Shown here one piece after another: positions 28,505 to 38,521 of a stretch of 64,000 nt of DNA (position 1 is the first letter of the stretch; every line of letters starts with the position of its first letter). The stretch is taken from the NCBI GenBank assembly GCA_022641775.1, contig JALCDS010000009.1, positions 1-64,000 of the forward strand. Reading direction: 5' to 3'. Made by a program: the position numbers and the translations under genes. The DNA is from Clostridiaceae bacterium. Its GTDB lineage: Bacteria > Cyanobacteriota > Vampirovibrionia > Gastranaerophilales > Gastranaerophilaceae. Below the pieces are notes generated by a model that saw only the letters and a list, made by a program, of their open reading frames with translations, did no database searches and was not told where the DNA came from.

Positions 28505-28977
28505 TGTCAGTTTCTGTAGACAATCAATATTATAATAGATACGAAACTTGTAACGGTCGTGACGATAAAAACAAAAAGCATGTCACTACAGGCGAAGTTG
28601 CAACAGCCACAGGCGCAACAGCTGCCGGAGCTAATGCAGCTCGTACAGGTACATTTAATATGTTCAAAAATGCCAATAAAATAAAAAGGATGTCAAAAGA
28701 AACAACTGATGCGGTACAACTATCTACAAGAACAGCAAAACAAACAAGAAGTTTATTCTCATCATTTTCCAAAAATGCAAGCTCTTTCAAAAGAGCAATT
28801 GTAAAATGGGGAGAAACAGCTACAAATTCAAGAATATTAAAACCATTACTGGCAAGCAAAGCCTTCCACGGTGTTGCAGGTTGTTTAGGTTTTGGAACTG
28901 CAGTATTCGTTACTATTGCCGGAATCGGTGATATTTTTAATACCGTAACCGGTAAAGTTACAAAATACGAATCTTAA
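28504..28977 (+). CDS. hypothetical protein with C-terminal hydrophobic segment
   Basis: TAATG coupling to previous CDS; FHGVAGCLGFGTAVFVTIAGIGDIF. Confidence 0.7.
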   Translation: MSVSVDNQYYNRYETCNGRDDKNKKHVTTGEVATATGATAAGANAARTGTFNMFKNANKIKRMSKETTDAVQLSTRTAKQTRSLFSSFSKNASSFKRAIVKWGETATNSRILKPLLASKAFHGVAGCLGFGTAVFVTIAGIGDIFNTVTGKVTKYES

Positions 28978-28990
28978 GATTAGAATTTTA

Positions 28991-29025
28991 TTGTTAAAAA
29001 TTTCAAATCGTGCTAAGCTTACGCT
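28991..29025 (+). promoter_or_regulatory. leaderless-type promoter TTGTTA-17-TAAGCT-6-ATG
   Basis: -35 28991-28996, -10 29014-29019, ATG 29026; no SD. Confidence 0.45.
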
Positions 29026-30162
29026 ATGCACGATTTTGTTTTAAAAGAGATTAAAAACGCAAACCTTACAAAAGAGATTGAGAATATAGGATTTGATAAA
29101 TCTTATATTCCAAAGGTTGTAAATAAATTTGAATATAAAAATATTAAAATTTATAAGCTTTCAGTTGCTCAAGCAAATATTCTAAAACAACTTGCTCTAT
29201 CTACAGGGACGGACTGTGCCACAAATAGAGATGTTATAACGGGTAAAGCCGAATTGACAGATGTAATTCTTGCAGGTTCTATTTCTCAACTTTTAAAAAT
29301 CGCAGATAAATTACAATTTCAACCCTTCGGATTGAAAGATTTAAGTAATAAATTAAAAGAAATTTGTAATAAAAACAACACTTGTCAAACAAAAATAATG
29401 GGGATTTTAAACATCACCGACAACTCATTTTCAGATGGTGGAATGTATAATGATTTTGAAAAAGCTAAAAAACATCTACTTGAGATGATTGAGGATGGCG
29501 CTGACATTATTGATATAGGAGCAGAATCTACAAAGCCTTATTCAACACCTGTTGATTCTGAAACTCAAATAAAAAAAATTATTCCAATCTTGGATTTTAT
29601 AAAATCAAACAATATGAAAACCGAAATAAGTATTGATACACGTTCTGCCAAAGTGGCTAAAGAATGTATAAAATATGACGTCCAATATATAAATGACGTA
29701 TCAGGGCTGGATTATGACAATGAAATGATTAAAGTTATTTCTCAAAATAATGTCAAGATAATTATTCAGCACAGCCTTGGAACTCCTGAAAATATGCAGA
29801 ATTCTCCGCATTATGACAATTTAATTGATGAAATATATTTAAAGCTAAAAGATAAAATCAACTTTGCAATACAAAATGGAGTTTCAGCGGAAAACATACT
29901 GATTGATGTAGGAATAGGATTTGGTAAAACGAGAGAAGATAATTTTGAATTAATAAGAAGAATTGAAGAATTCAAAAGCTTAAATTGTCCTATTGTACTT
30001 GGACTTTCTAGAAAAAGTTTATTAAATATGCCTGATGAATCAAACGAAGCAAAAGATATCTTTACGGTTGCCTTAAACGCTCTTGCAATCGAAAGAAATG
30101 TAGATATAATAAGAGTTCACAATGTAAAATTGCATAAAAAGTTAATCAATTTATTGAACTAA
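29026..30162 (+). CDS. folP: dihydropteroate synthase with N-terminal extension
   Basis: KIMGILNITDNSFSDGGMYND, DIGAESTKPYS, INDVSGLDYD. Confidence 0.92.
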   Translation: MHDFVLKEIKNANLTKEIENIGFDKSYIPKVVNKFEYKNIKIYKLSVAQANILKQLALSTGTDCATNRDVITGKAELTDVILAGSISQLLKIADKLQFQPFGLKDLSNKLKEICNKNNTCQTKIMGILNITDNSFSDGGMYNDFEKAKKHLLEMIEDGADIIDIGAESTKPYSTPVDSETQIKKIIPILDFIKSNNMKTEISIDTRSAKVAKECIKYDVQYINDVSGLDYDNEMIKVISQNNVKIIIQHSLGTPENMQNSPHYDNLIDEIYLKLKDKINFAIQNGVSAENILIDVGIGFGKTREDNFELIRRIEEFKSLNCPIVLGLSRKSLLNMPDESNEAKDIFTVALNALAIERNVDIIRVHNVKLHKKLINLLN

Positions 30163-30396
30163 TTCATAAAGCGTTGGAGCTTCTTGCACACTGACATTAG
30201 TCGTAGGTATCTTTAGTATTTTTGCTTTAAGTGTACGATTTGCATATTCAATTTCTATAACATCGCCTTCTTTTAATTGTTTAGAAGGTTTTGCAGGATT
30301 AGAATTCACAAAAACTCTACCCATATCCGAAACTTCGTTTGCTACAGTTCTTCTTTTTATTAACCTTGATACTTTTAAAAATTTATCTAATCTCAT
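30151..30396 (-). CDS. S4-domain RNA-binding protein (RqcP/Hsp15-like)
   Basis: MRLDKFLKVSRLIKRRTVANEVSDMGRVFVNSNPAKPSKQLKEGDVIEIEY. Confidence 0.88.
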   Translation of the reverse strand: MRLDKFLKVSRLIKRRTVANEVSDMGRVFVNSNPAKPSKQLKEGDVIEIEYANRTLKAKILKIPTTNVSVQEAPTLYELVQ

Positions 30397-30458
30397 AATT
30401 TACATTCTAACATATAACATAAATTCATGATATACTTTTATTAAAATAAGAGGTACCA

Positions 30459-31280
30459 ATGAAAAAATTTTTATCAATAATATTTTTTACTATTATATCA
30501 ATATTTTATCTTAGTGGCTCAGCCAGTGCAAATGAAATCAAATTTGCTCAAGTTACTGATACCCATTACTCTTTGAATAATACATTTAAGACTAAAGTTC
30601 TGACAGATACTGTTGATAGCTTGAATAAACGGAATGATATAGCTTTTGTAATCTTTACCGGAGATAACATTGATACAGCCCATGTTGATAACTTAGAAGG
30701 TTTTATGGGCGTCATCAAAAAATTAAACAAACCTTATTATATAGTTATAGGAAATCACGATGTATTCAAATCTAACGGATTATCTAAAGAAAAATACATG
30801 GAAATAGTTAATGAATACAATATTTTTTCAAGAAATAAAAAGCCAAATTACATATTTAAGAAAAACGGATTCGTATTTATGGTAGTTGATGGAGCAAAAG
30901 AGGTAATTCCCGGAGCAAACGGCTATTACAGAAAAGATACCCTAGATTGGCTTGACAAACAGCTTACAAAATACAAAAAATATCCTGTAGTTATATGCCA
31001 ACACTTCCCTGTTGTTCCGCCAAGAGACGTAAAGAGTCATACCACATATCAAGCAGAGAAATATATCGAAATAATAAACAAACACAACAATGTTATCGCT
31101 GTAATTGCAGGACATTATCATATGAATGGTGAAAAAATGCTGAACGGAGTATATCATATTTCATCACCGTCACTTTTGGTAGAGCCTAACAATTACAAAA
31201 TTATAACTGTTGTAACAACTCAGGGCTTTTCCCCAATGATTTATACAGAATTAGTTCCTGTTGAAAACGTTACAAAATAA
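30459..31280 (+). CDS. secreted metallophosphoesterase
   Basis: Signal peptide; VTDTHYS, FTGDNID, VIGNHDVF, AGHYHMNG. Confidence 0.83.
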   Translation: MKKFLSIIFFTIISIFYLSGSASANEIKFAQVTDTHYSLNNTFKTKVLTDTVDSLNKRNDIAFVIFTGDNIDTAHVDNLEGFMGVIKKLNKPYYIVIGNHDVFKSNGLSKEKYMEIVNEYNIFSRNKKPNYIFKKNGFVFMVVDGAKEVIPGANGYYRKDTLDWLDKQLTKYKKYPVVICQHFPVVPPRDVKSHTTYQAEKYIEIINKHNNVIAVIAGHYHMNGEKMLNGVYHISSPSLLVEPNNYKIITVVTTQGFSPMIYTELVPVENVTK

Positions 31281-31357
31281 TATTGTTGCATTTTATCTGA
31301 AATAATACTATAATAGGGAAAGAATTTACATTTTAGAGGAAAAAATCAAAGTAAAAG

Positions 31358-32710
31358 ATGAGTGAATCTGTAGACGTTTTATTTAATTTGTTTGTAATAG
31401 CCTTACTGCTATTGTCAAACGGTTTTTTTGTAGCTTCAGAATTTGCAATAGTAAAAGTTAGAAAAACAAGAATTGAACAACTTGTTAATGAAGGAAATAG
31501 CACTGCAAGCGTAGTTCTTGATGCAATAAAAGATATGGACAAATCAATTGCATCAGTTCAACTCGGTGTAACAATTTCCAGTATTGGTTTAGGCTGGGTT
31601 GGACAAGACACCTTGGCAGAACTCATTGAACCGTTATTTTCATTTTTACCTGGAATGAGCCAAACAATTGCAGCGCATAGCATATCAGTTTCTATAGCAT
31701 TTGCTTTGATAACGTTTTTACATGTAGTAATCGGTGAACTTGTTCCAAAATCAATAGCCTTAGAATTTACTGAAAAAACAGCATTAATCATTGCACGACC
31801 AATGAATGCAATTACATTTATATTTAATCCGTTTATTTGGTTATTAAATGGTTTCGGGAATTTCTTATTAAAGATATTACATATTCCTCACTCCCATAGA
31901 GGTTCTCTTGTACATTCAACAGAAGAACTGGACATGTTGGTTGATGCAAGCTATGACGGCGGAGTATTGAACAAAACCGAAAAAGACATGTTGCATAATG
32001 TGTTCAAATTTTCTGATTTGACTGCAAAACAGGTAATGATTCCTCGTACTGATATGGTTTGTGTACCTATAGATATGTCTTTTGATGAATTGAATGACGT
32101 AGCATCACAAAATCAATTTACACGTTATCCGGTTTATAATGAAGATATTGATGATATTACAGGATTTATTCATGTAAAAGATCTATATTTGTTATCTTTA
32201 AAAGACGAAGAACGCCCGATTGAAAAAATTCAAAGACCAATAATGATGGTACCTGAGACAATGACACTTGACAATTTGGTTAGAGAATTCAAAAAACGTA
32301 AAGTTCAGGTTGCAATTGTCATTGATGAATTTGGAGGAACATCCGGATTGATAACATTAGAAGATGTTATTGAGGAAATCGTTGGGGATGTTCAAGATGA
32401 ATTTGATGAAGAAGAAGAAGTTAATATACAAGAAATAAACAAAAATACATATGAAGTAAATGCAATGTTTAGATTAGATGAAATGGCAGAGTACTTCGAT
32501 ATGCCTGAAAACAGCTTTGAAGATGAAGATGTTGATACCGTCGGCGGTCTTGTAATGAAAATATTGGATAGACTTGCAAAAGTCGGAGATTGCGTTTCTT
32601 ATAACGATTTAACATTTACGGTAAAAGAAGTAGACGGAGCAAGAATTACCAAATTAGAAATAAAACGAGAACCTCCAAAACCGGTAGCTGAAGAGACACA
32701 AGCCCAATAA
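31358..32710 (+). CDS. CNNM/CBS/CorC_HlyC domain transporter (hemolysin-like)
   Basis: SNGFFVASEFAIVKVRKTRIEQL, HVVIGELVPKSIALE, MIPRTDMVCVP, VIDEFGGTSGLITLEDVIEEIVGDV. Confidence 0.92.
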   Translation: MSESVDVLFNLFVIALLLLSNGFFVASEFAIVKVRKTRIEQLVNEGNSTASVVLDAIKDMDKSIASVQLGVTISSIGLGWVGQDTLAELIEPLFSFLPGMSQTIAAHSISVSIAFALITFLHVVIGELVPKSIALEFTEKTALIIARPMNAITFIFNPFIWLLNGFGNFLLKILHIPHSHRGSLVHSTEELDMLVDASYDGGVLNKTEKDMLHNVFKFSDLTAKQVMIPRTDMVCVPIDMSFDELNDVASQNQFTRYPVYNEDIDDITGFIHVKDLYLLSLKDEERPIEKIQRPIMMVPETMTLDNLVREFKKRKVQVAIVIDEFGGTSGLITLEDVIEEIVGDVQDEFDEEEEVNIQEINKNTYEVNAMFRLDEMAEYFDMPENSFEDEDVDTVGGLVMKILDRLAKVGDCVSYNDLTFTVKEVDGARITKLEIKREPPKPVAEETQAQ

Positions 32711-32806
32711 TTAATCAGATTATGACAATCAACCTTTTAAATGATGTCATTTATTTAATATTCTGTAGAATAGAAGAGTGGTCTACAAAATAGATTCACG
32801 ATTATA

Positions 32807-33661
32807 TTGGACAATAATTTGGGCGAATTAATGGGCGAAGGCTTGGAATCATCTACATCTTATAATAATATAAAACGTCTTTCCGAAGAAGAACTGACAG
32901 CTATTTGGAATGAATATTTTGTTGATAAAACGAATAAAAAAGTACGTGACACACTAATCGTACAATATATTTATTTAATCAGATATGTTGTAGGTCGTGT
33001 AAAAGTAACCTTGCCTGCAACAATTTCCGTTGAAGATATTACAAGCTACGGTGTTGAAGGACTTATTGATGCTATCGAAAGATATTCAATTCAAAAAAAT
33101 ACTCGTTTTGAAACTTATGCACTTATTAGAATTCGTGGCGCAATCTTGGATAAAATAAGAAAAGAAGACTTTTTACCAAGAAGTTTACGCATAAAAATAA
33201 AGGCAATAAAAGAAGCACAAGAACACTTGAAACAAGAATTGGGGAGAATGCCAACAACAAATGAAATTTCACAATATGTTGATATGCCGGCAGAAAAAGT
33301 TACAAAGATTATGTCAGAAGATATGTCTATAACATCAATCTATGAAAGAAAAGGCTCATCTGATGACAGTATGGAAATAATTGATACAATTGAGGATACA
33401 AAAAAACTTAACCCTCAAGAGAACATGGAAGAAAAAAACGTAAAAGAGGACTTGCAAAGAGCTTTGAAAAGATTACCTGAAAGAGAACGTATTATAATGG
33501 TCTTGTACTATCAGGAAAATATGACTTTAAAAGAAATCGGAACTACAATCAATATGTCAGAATCAAGAGTCTGCCAACTTCATGCACAAGGCATCATGAA
33601 GTTGAAGAACATCCTGTCAGAAGCACGTTCTGAACGATTGAAAAAGAGTATTATCGCTTAA
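32807..33661 (+). CDS. RNA polymerase sigma factor, FliA/SigB-like family (start uncertain)
   Basis: VEDITSYGVEGLIDAIERY, FETYALIRIRGAILDKIRKEDFLPRSLR, LPERERIIMVLYYQENMTLKEIG. Confidence 0.9.
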   Translation: MDNNLGELMGEGLESSTSYNNIKRLSEEELTAIWNEYFVDKTNKKVRDTLIVQYIYLIRYVVGRVKVTLPATISVEDITSYGVEGLIDAIERYSIQKNTRFETYALIRIRGAILDKIRKEDFLPRSLRIKIKAIKEAQEHLKQELGRMPTTNEISQYVDMPAEKVTKIMSEDMSITSIYERKGSSDDSMEIIDTIEDTKKLNPQENMEEKNVKEDLQRALKRLPERERIIMVLYYQENMTLKEIGTTINMSESRVCQLHAQGIMKLKNILSEARSERLKKSIIA

Positions 33662-34178
33662 ATTCATATTCCATAAATACAAAATCAACCCTGTTATCAG
33701 CATCCCCAGCGTTGCAGCTATTTATTTTTGCAGGTTCACTTTCTCCAAGTCCAAGTGAAAATATTCGTTCACTAAGGTCTTTATTTTTGCTTATAACATA
33801 TTCCGTAATCTTATCGGCTTTTATCATTGAATGCTCCCACTCAGTTATATTCTTTGTATTACTTGAATGCCCTTCAATTGTACAATTATTCGAAATTTCA
33901 CCTAATATCCGGACAACTTTATCAAGCAGATTTTTTCCATTTTGACTAAGTTTTAAAGAATCAGGTTCAAATAACTCACTATCATTAAAACTCAAAATTA
34001 CGCCACGGGGGACATCCGTCACAAAACATAAATACCTTGATGGAAACTTTTCTTTTAAAAGAGTATTAATTACCGAAATACTCGAAAGATTTTCTTCAAC
34101 ACCATTGCCAAGACTCTCTGAAAATGCAACATTTTGAATAATTGAAAACAAAATAATAAATGATAAAAAGTTTTTCAA
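33651..34178 (-). CDS. OmpA/MotB-like C-terminal domain protein with signal peptide
   Basis: LDKVVRILGEISNNCTIEGHSSNT ... SLGLGESEPAKINSCNAGDADNRVDFVF; GGAGG before TTG 34178. Confidence 0.65.
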   Translation of the reverse strand: MKNFLSFIILFSIIQNVAFSESLGNGVEENLSSISVINTLLKEKFPSRYLCFVTDVPRGVILSFNDSELFEPDSLKLSQNGKNLLDKVVRILGEISNNCTIEGHSSNTKNITEWEHSMIKADKITEYVISKNKDLSERIFSLGLGESEPAKINSCNAGDADNRVDFVFMEYEFKR

Positions 34179-34234
34179 CAGTTCCTCCGCTTGATTATCA
34201 AAAAGAATCAAGTCAAAGGCAATTCATCTATCGG

Positions 34235-35449
34235 TTATGGTTTTAAAATTGCAGTAGTTGATATATCAGTAAAATTCTTTATCGCACAACGTTTTATATC
34301 TTCAGGAGTTACCGCTTTTATTTTTTCTTTTATCCTATCCAAAAAGTCAAAGCCGATACCAAATATCCCGTAATGAGCGAGGGTAGAAGCCTGTTGTGCA
34401 TTAGTTTCCAATATAAATGCCAATTTACCAAACAAGTTATTTTTAGCATTTTCGAGTTCTTCTACACTAACCAATTCTTCTTGGATTTTTTTAATTTCTT
34501 CTTCAAAACCCTTTAACGAAACCTCTATATTTTTGGGCTCGGTTGCAATATAAATACTAAAATTGCCGCATAACATCAAAGGTTCATAAGAACTTCTTAC
34601 GACATAGGCGAGACCTTTCTTATCCCTCAATTCGCAAAACAATCTTGAAGATAATCCACTGGCACCCAAAATTATATTTAACAAAGATAATGAAGCATAA
34701 TCCTCAGACAAATAACTGCCGGTTAACCATCCTCTCAAGATATGGGCTTGATTTGCATCAGATTTAATAACTTCTGCATATTTACCTTCAGCTAAAAATG
34801 GAGGTTCTGTTTCATTTGCAAAATCTGATGATTTTTCCAAATCAAAAAACTTGTCATTCAATTTTGCTTGAACATCATAAAAATCCAAATCTCCGACAAA
34901 TGAACATACTTTTTTACTTGTATGCTTAATCATTTTGTAGGCCTCAATAACATCTTCTTTTGTAAATTTGTCCAAATTTTCTAATACTTTTGATGAAGTG
35001 TTACCATAAGGATGATTTTCAAATAATGTTGCATAATATTTATCAACTACCATTAATCTTGGAGAATCTAATTTGGCAGTGATTTCACCTCTTGCTTTGG
35101 CAACTTCTTTATCAAATTCTTCAAACGTAGTATTCTTTATTATATCAGCCATAATTTCTAAGGATTTTTCAAAATCTTCATTCAAACAAGTAAACCTAAA
35201 TCTTAAATAATCTTGTTTTAAATCTACAGAAAACTCAATGGCATATTTGTCTAATTCATCAGCTAACTGCTTTGCTGACATATTTGTTGTTCCTTGCAAT
35301 AACAATTGAGTCATTATTGAATATATACCTACTATTTTTTCAGGCTTATTTATCGAAAAATTTAAACACGCAGTGACTCTTGGAGTATTCTCATTTCTCT
35401 TATAAACAAAATCTATATCATTAACCAATTTTGTGGTTTCTATATCCAT
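34235..35449 (-). CDS. M16-family peptidase-like protein
   Basis: QLLLQGTTNMSAKQLADELDKYAIEFS; ILGASGLSSRLFCELRDKKGLAYVVRSSYEP; the HxxEH zinc motif is not evident. Confidence 0.85.
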   Translation of the reverse strand: MDIETTKLVNDIDFVYKRNENTPRVTACLNFSINKPEKIVGIYSIMTQLLLQGTTNMSAKQLADELDKYAIEFSVDLKQDYLRFRFTCLNEDFEKSLEIMADIIKNTTFEEFDKEVAKARGEITAKLDSPRLMVVDKYYATLFENHPYGNTSSKVLENLDKFTKEDVIEAYKMIKHTSKKVCSFVGDLDFYDVQAKLNDKFFDLEKSSDFANETEPPFLAEGKYAEVIKSDANQAHILRGWLTGSYLSEDYASLSLLNIILGASGLSSRLFCELRDKKGLAYVVRSSYEPLMLCGNFSIYIATEPKNIEVSLKGFEEEIKKIQEELVSVEELENAKNNLFGKLAFILETNAQQASTLAHYGIFGIGFDFLDRIKEKIKAVTPEDIKRCAIKNFTDISTTAILKP

Positions 35450-35503
35450 AACACTCTCCTCTTAGCCCCAATTTTATCATAATTTATCACAAATTACAAA
35501 TAG

Positions 35504-35538
35504 TTGAATAAAAAACATATTTCCAATATAATTTTCTT
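35504..35538 (+). promoter_or_regulatory. leaderless-type promoter TTGAAT-17-TATAAT-6-ATG
   Basis: -35 35504-35509, -10 35527-35532, ATG 35539; no SD. Confidence 0.6.
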
Positions 35539-36363
35539 ATGGAAAATATAAAAAATATAAAATTAAACAATTTTGAAATAGGGAATGGCAAATTAACAAT
35601 ACTTGCCGGACCTTGTGCAATAGAAAGCCAAGAAATTCTTGACGTCACTGCATGCAAACTAAAAGAAATTACTCAAAAACTTGGAATAAACTATATATTC
35701 AAATCTTCTTTCGACAAGGCAAATCGCTCATCATTGACTTCATACAGAGGTCCCGGAATAACAAAAGGACTTGAGATGCTCGCCAAAGTCAAAGAAAAAT
35801 ATAGCCTTCCGATAGTTACAGATATCCATACTCCTGATCAGGCCGCAATAGCAGCTGAAGTTGCTGATATTATTCAGATTCCGGCGTTTTTGTGCAGACA
35901 AACAGATTTGCTCGTAGCTGCAGCAAAAACAGGCAAAATTATAAATATTAAAAAAGGTCAATTTTTAGCTCCTGAACAAATGGGACCTTTAGTTAAAAAA
36001 GTTGAAGATAGTGGAAATCACAATATATTGCTAACCGATAGAGGAACATCATTTGGATACAACAATTTAGTTGTAGATTTTAGAGGAATTCCTATAATGC
36101 AGTCTTTCGGCTATCCTATTGTATTTGATGCAACGCACAGTGTACAATTACCGGGAGCAAACGGCACATGCTCCGGTGGAGACAGAAGATTTGTACCGCT
36201 ATTGGCAAAAGCTGCAATGGCAGCCGGTGCTGAAGCTTTATTTTTTGAAGTTCATCCGGAACCTGACAAAGCACTTTGTGATGGTGCAAATATGATAGCT
36301 TTAGATAAAGCAGAAGAACTATTTTCTATGTGCAAAAAAATACATGACCTTGTGAGAAATTAA
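35539..36363 (+). CDS. kdsA: 3-deoxy-8-phosphooctulonate synthase
   Basis: LAGPCAIES, FKSSFDKANRSS, RGPGITKGLEMLAKVKEKYSLPIVTDIH, DATHSVQLPG. Confidence 0.96.
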   Translation: MENIKNIKLNNFEIGNGKLTILAGPCAIESQEILDVTACKLKEITQKLGINYIFKSSFDKANRSSLTSYRGPGITKGLEMLAKVKEKYSLPIVTDIHTPDQAAIAAEVADIIQIPAFLCRQTDLLVAAAKTGKIINIKKGQFLAPEQMGPLVKKVEDSGNHNILLTDRGTSFGYNNLVVDFRGIPIMQSFGYPIVFDATHSVQLPGANGTCSGGDRRFVPLLAKAAMAAGAEALFFEVHPEPDKALCDGANMIALDKAEELFSMCKKIHDLVRN

Positions 36364-36366
36364 ACG

Positions 36367-36984
36367 ATGATTATAAAACAATTTGTGGCAGGACCTATTG
36401 ACGCCAATAACTACCTTGTAGTTGACCCCAAGACTTGTGATGCGGTATTAATTGACTGTTCTGAATATAAAAAAGAAATTTTACAAGAAATTATAGATTT
36501 AGATGCGAATGTAAAACACATTCTTTTAACTCATGGCCATTTTGATCACATTTTAGGACTTGATAAAATGCGCAAAGAATTGGGCTGCGATGTTTTGATG
36601 AACGAAAAAGATATGTGGTGGGTAGAAAATGTTAACAAATTACTTCCGCAATTTGATGTTGCAGAAATAGTTCCACCCAAAATAGACAAGTTCATTTCAG
36701 ACGGGGACATTATAACTGTCGGGACTATGAATTTTAAAGTTATATCTACTCCGGGACATACAAAAGGTTCAGTTTGCTATCTGCTTGAAAATGTTTTATT
36801 TTCGGGGGATACTTTATTTAGAGGCTGTGTTGGAAGATGTGACCTTCCGGGCGGTAGTTTTGATGAGATAAAGCATAGTGTTAGAGATGTCTTATTCAAA
36901 CTGCAGGATGAAACAACAATTTGTCCCGGACACAGTGCATCATCAACAATAGGTTACGAAAAAAAATATAATAATGAAGTTTAA
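36367..36984 (+). CDS. MBL-fold metallo-hydrolase (glyoxalase II-like)
   Basis: LLTHGHFDHILGLDKM, TPGHTKGSVCYLL, FSGDTLFRGCVGRCDL, CPGH. Confidence 0.9.
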   Translation: MIIKQFVAGPIDANNYLVVDPKTCDAVLIDCSEYKKEILQEIIDLDANVKHILLTHGHFDHILGLDKMRKELGCDVLMNEKDMWWVENVNKLLPQFDVAEIVPPKIDKFISDGDIITVGTMNFKVISTPGHTKGSVCYLLENVLFSGDTLFRGCVGRCDLPGGSFDEIKHSVRDVLFKLQDETTICPGHSASSTIGYEKKYNNEV

Positions 36985-37005
36985 TTATCATAAGGATTAA
37001 GTGTA

Positions 37006-38040
37006 ATGAAGGAACAGTTAGAAAAAATTTATAATTCAGCAAGTCAAGACTTGGACAATGCAAATTCAATCAGCGATATTGAAAGCATAAAAGCTAAATA
37101 TCTAAGCCGCAAAGGTGAATTTAACGAAATAAAGAAAAACCTTAAAAACTTGTCTGACGAAGATAAAAGAATTGTTGGTTCTTTGGCTAATGAAATCACT
37201 CAAAAGCTTGAAGGTGCCATCAAAACTAAATTTGAAGAATTCTATAACAAAGAATTAAATGAAAAACTTCAAAAAGATAAAATAGATATTACACTTCCGG
37301 GAAAATCAGTTAGAATGGGTAATATTCACCCTCTAACATCCACAACAAATGAAATCGTAACTATATTACAGGGCTTAGGATTTTCTGTTGTTCCGTCAAT
37401 ACAATCACCGGAGGTTGAAACAGAATATTACAATTTCGATATGTTAAATGTTCCTAAAGATCACCCTGCAAGAGATATGCAAGATACTTTCTACACAAAG
37501 GGGGCTTCTAATGTAGTATTAAGAAGTCAAACTTCCGGCGCTCAAATACATGCAATGGAAGGTAAAAAGCCACCAATCAGAGTAATATCTCCGGGTAGAG
37601 TTTATAGAAATGAAGAAGTTTGCGCAAGAAAAAATAACTTCTTCCATCAAATCGAAGGTTTATATGTAGATAAAGGTGTAACTTTCGGTGACTTAAAAGG
37701 TGTATTAAACGAATTTATCAGAATATATTTTGGCGCAAGCCGCCCAACTCGTTTCAGAAGCAGTTTCTTCCCATTCACAGAACCGTCAGCTGAAGTTGAT
37801 GTTCAATGTATTATGTGCGAAGGAAAAGGTTGCAGAACTTGTTCAGGAACAGGCTGGCTAGAAGTTTTGGGCGCCGGAATGGTTGACCCGAACGTTTTGC
37901 GCGGTGTAGGCATTGATCCTGATGTATATTCAGGTTTTGCATTCGGAATGGGCGTTGAACGTTTTGCAATGCTAAAATATGCAATTGACGATATCAGATT
38001 ATTCTTCAATGATGATGAGAGATTTTTAAATCAATTTTAA
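37006..38040 (+). CDS. pheS: phenylalanine--tRNA ligase alpha subunit
   Basis: HPARDMQDTFY, LRSQTSGAQIHAME, FPFTEPSAEVDVQC, GFAFGMGVERFAMLKY. Confidence 0.96.
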   Translation: MKEQLEKIYNSASQDLDNANSISDIESIKAKYLSRKGEFNEIKKNLKNLSDEDKRIVGSLANEITQKLEGAIKTKFEEFYNKELNEKLQKDKIDITLPGKSVRMGNIHPLTSTTNEIVTILQGLGFSVVPSIQSPEVETEYYNFDMLNVPKDHPARDMQDTFYTKGASNVVLRSQTSGAQIHAMEGKKPPIRVISPGRVYRNEEVCARKNNFFHQIEGLYVDKGVTFGDLKGVLNEFIRIYFGASRPTRFRSSFFPFTEPSAEVDVQCIMCEGKGCRTCSGTGWLEVLGAGMVDPNVLRGVGIDPDVYSGFAFGMGVERFAMLKYAIDDIRLFFNDDERFLNQF

Positions 38041-38139
38041 AATATCTTGTGAACTAATGTAAAAATTTATTGTTTCTCTATTCAAGTATTTTTGTCATAG
38101 GGTTTGATAAAATGTGATACATAAATGGAGAGTAAATAA

Positions 38140-38517
38140 TTGGAATTTTTAGCTTCAGGATGGGAAACAAGAGTAAACGGCAAATCCTTGTTACTTACAA
38201 CTAGCAAAAGTGAAAGAACAGGCACAGTCGCAAAAGAAATTTTATTACCATGGACAAAACTCGCTCAAGGTAAAAAAATAAAAGATAGAAAGATGAAATC
38301 TTTTATCAAAACTGTAAAATTGGGTGATAACACAAAATTAAAAAGCCTTGGTATAGATTTTTTTTTCAAAGAAACTCAGTATGAACAAGCACATAGCGGG
38401 CTTATAAAAACAGGCTGTATAATGAAAGTCATGACAAACGACGGTCAAAAGCTTGCATTTGAAAAGATTAAAGATGCAAGAAAATACTTTACGCAATTAT
38501 TAAAAGCTTCAAAATAA
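38140..38517 (+). CDS. hypothetical protein
   Basis: GGAGAG upstream of TTG start; intact 125-aa ORF between pheS and a convergent gene. Confidence 0.6.
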   Translation: MEFLASGWETRVNGKSLLLTTSKSERTGTVAKEILLPWTKLAQGKKIKDRKMKSFIKTVKLGDNTKLKSLGIDFFFKETQYEQAHSGLIKTGCIMKVMTNDGQKLAFEKIKDARKYFTQLLKASK

Positions 38518-38521
38518 AAGT

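Noticed and set aside
29026-29400. N-terminal ~120-aa extension of FolP as a novel fusion
   Set aside because: Similar N-terminal extensions are known in dihydropteroate synthases of other anaerobes, as I recall; not clearly novel.
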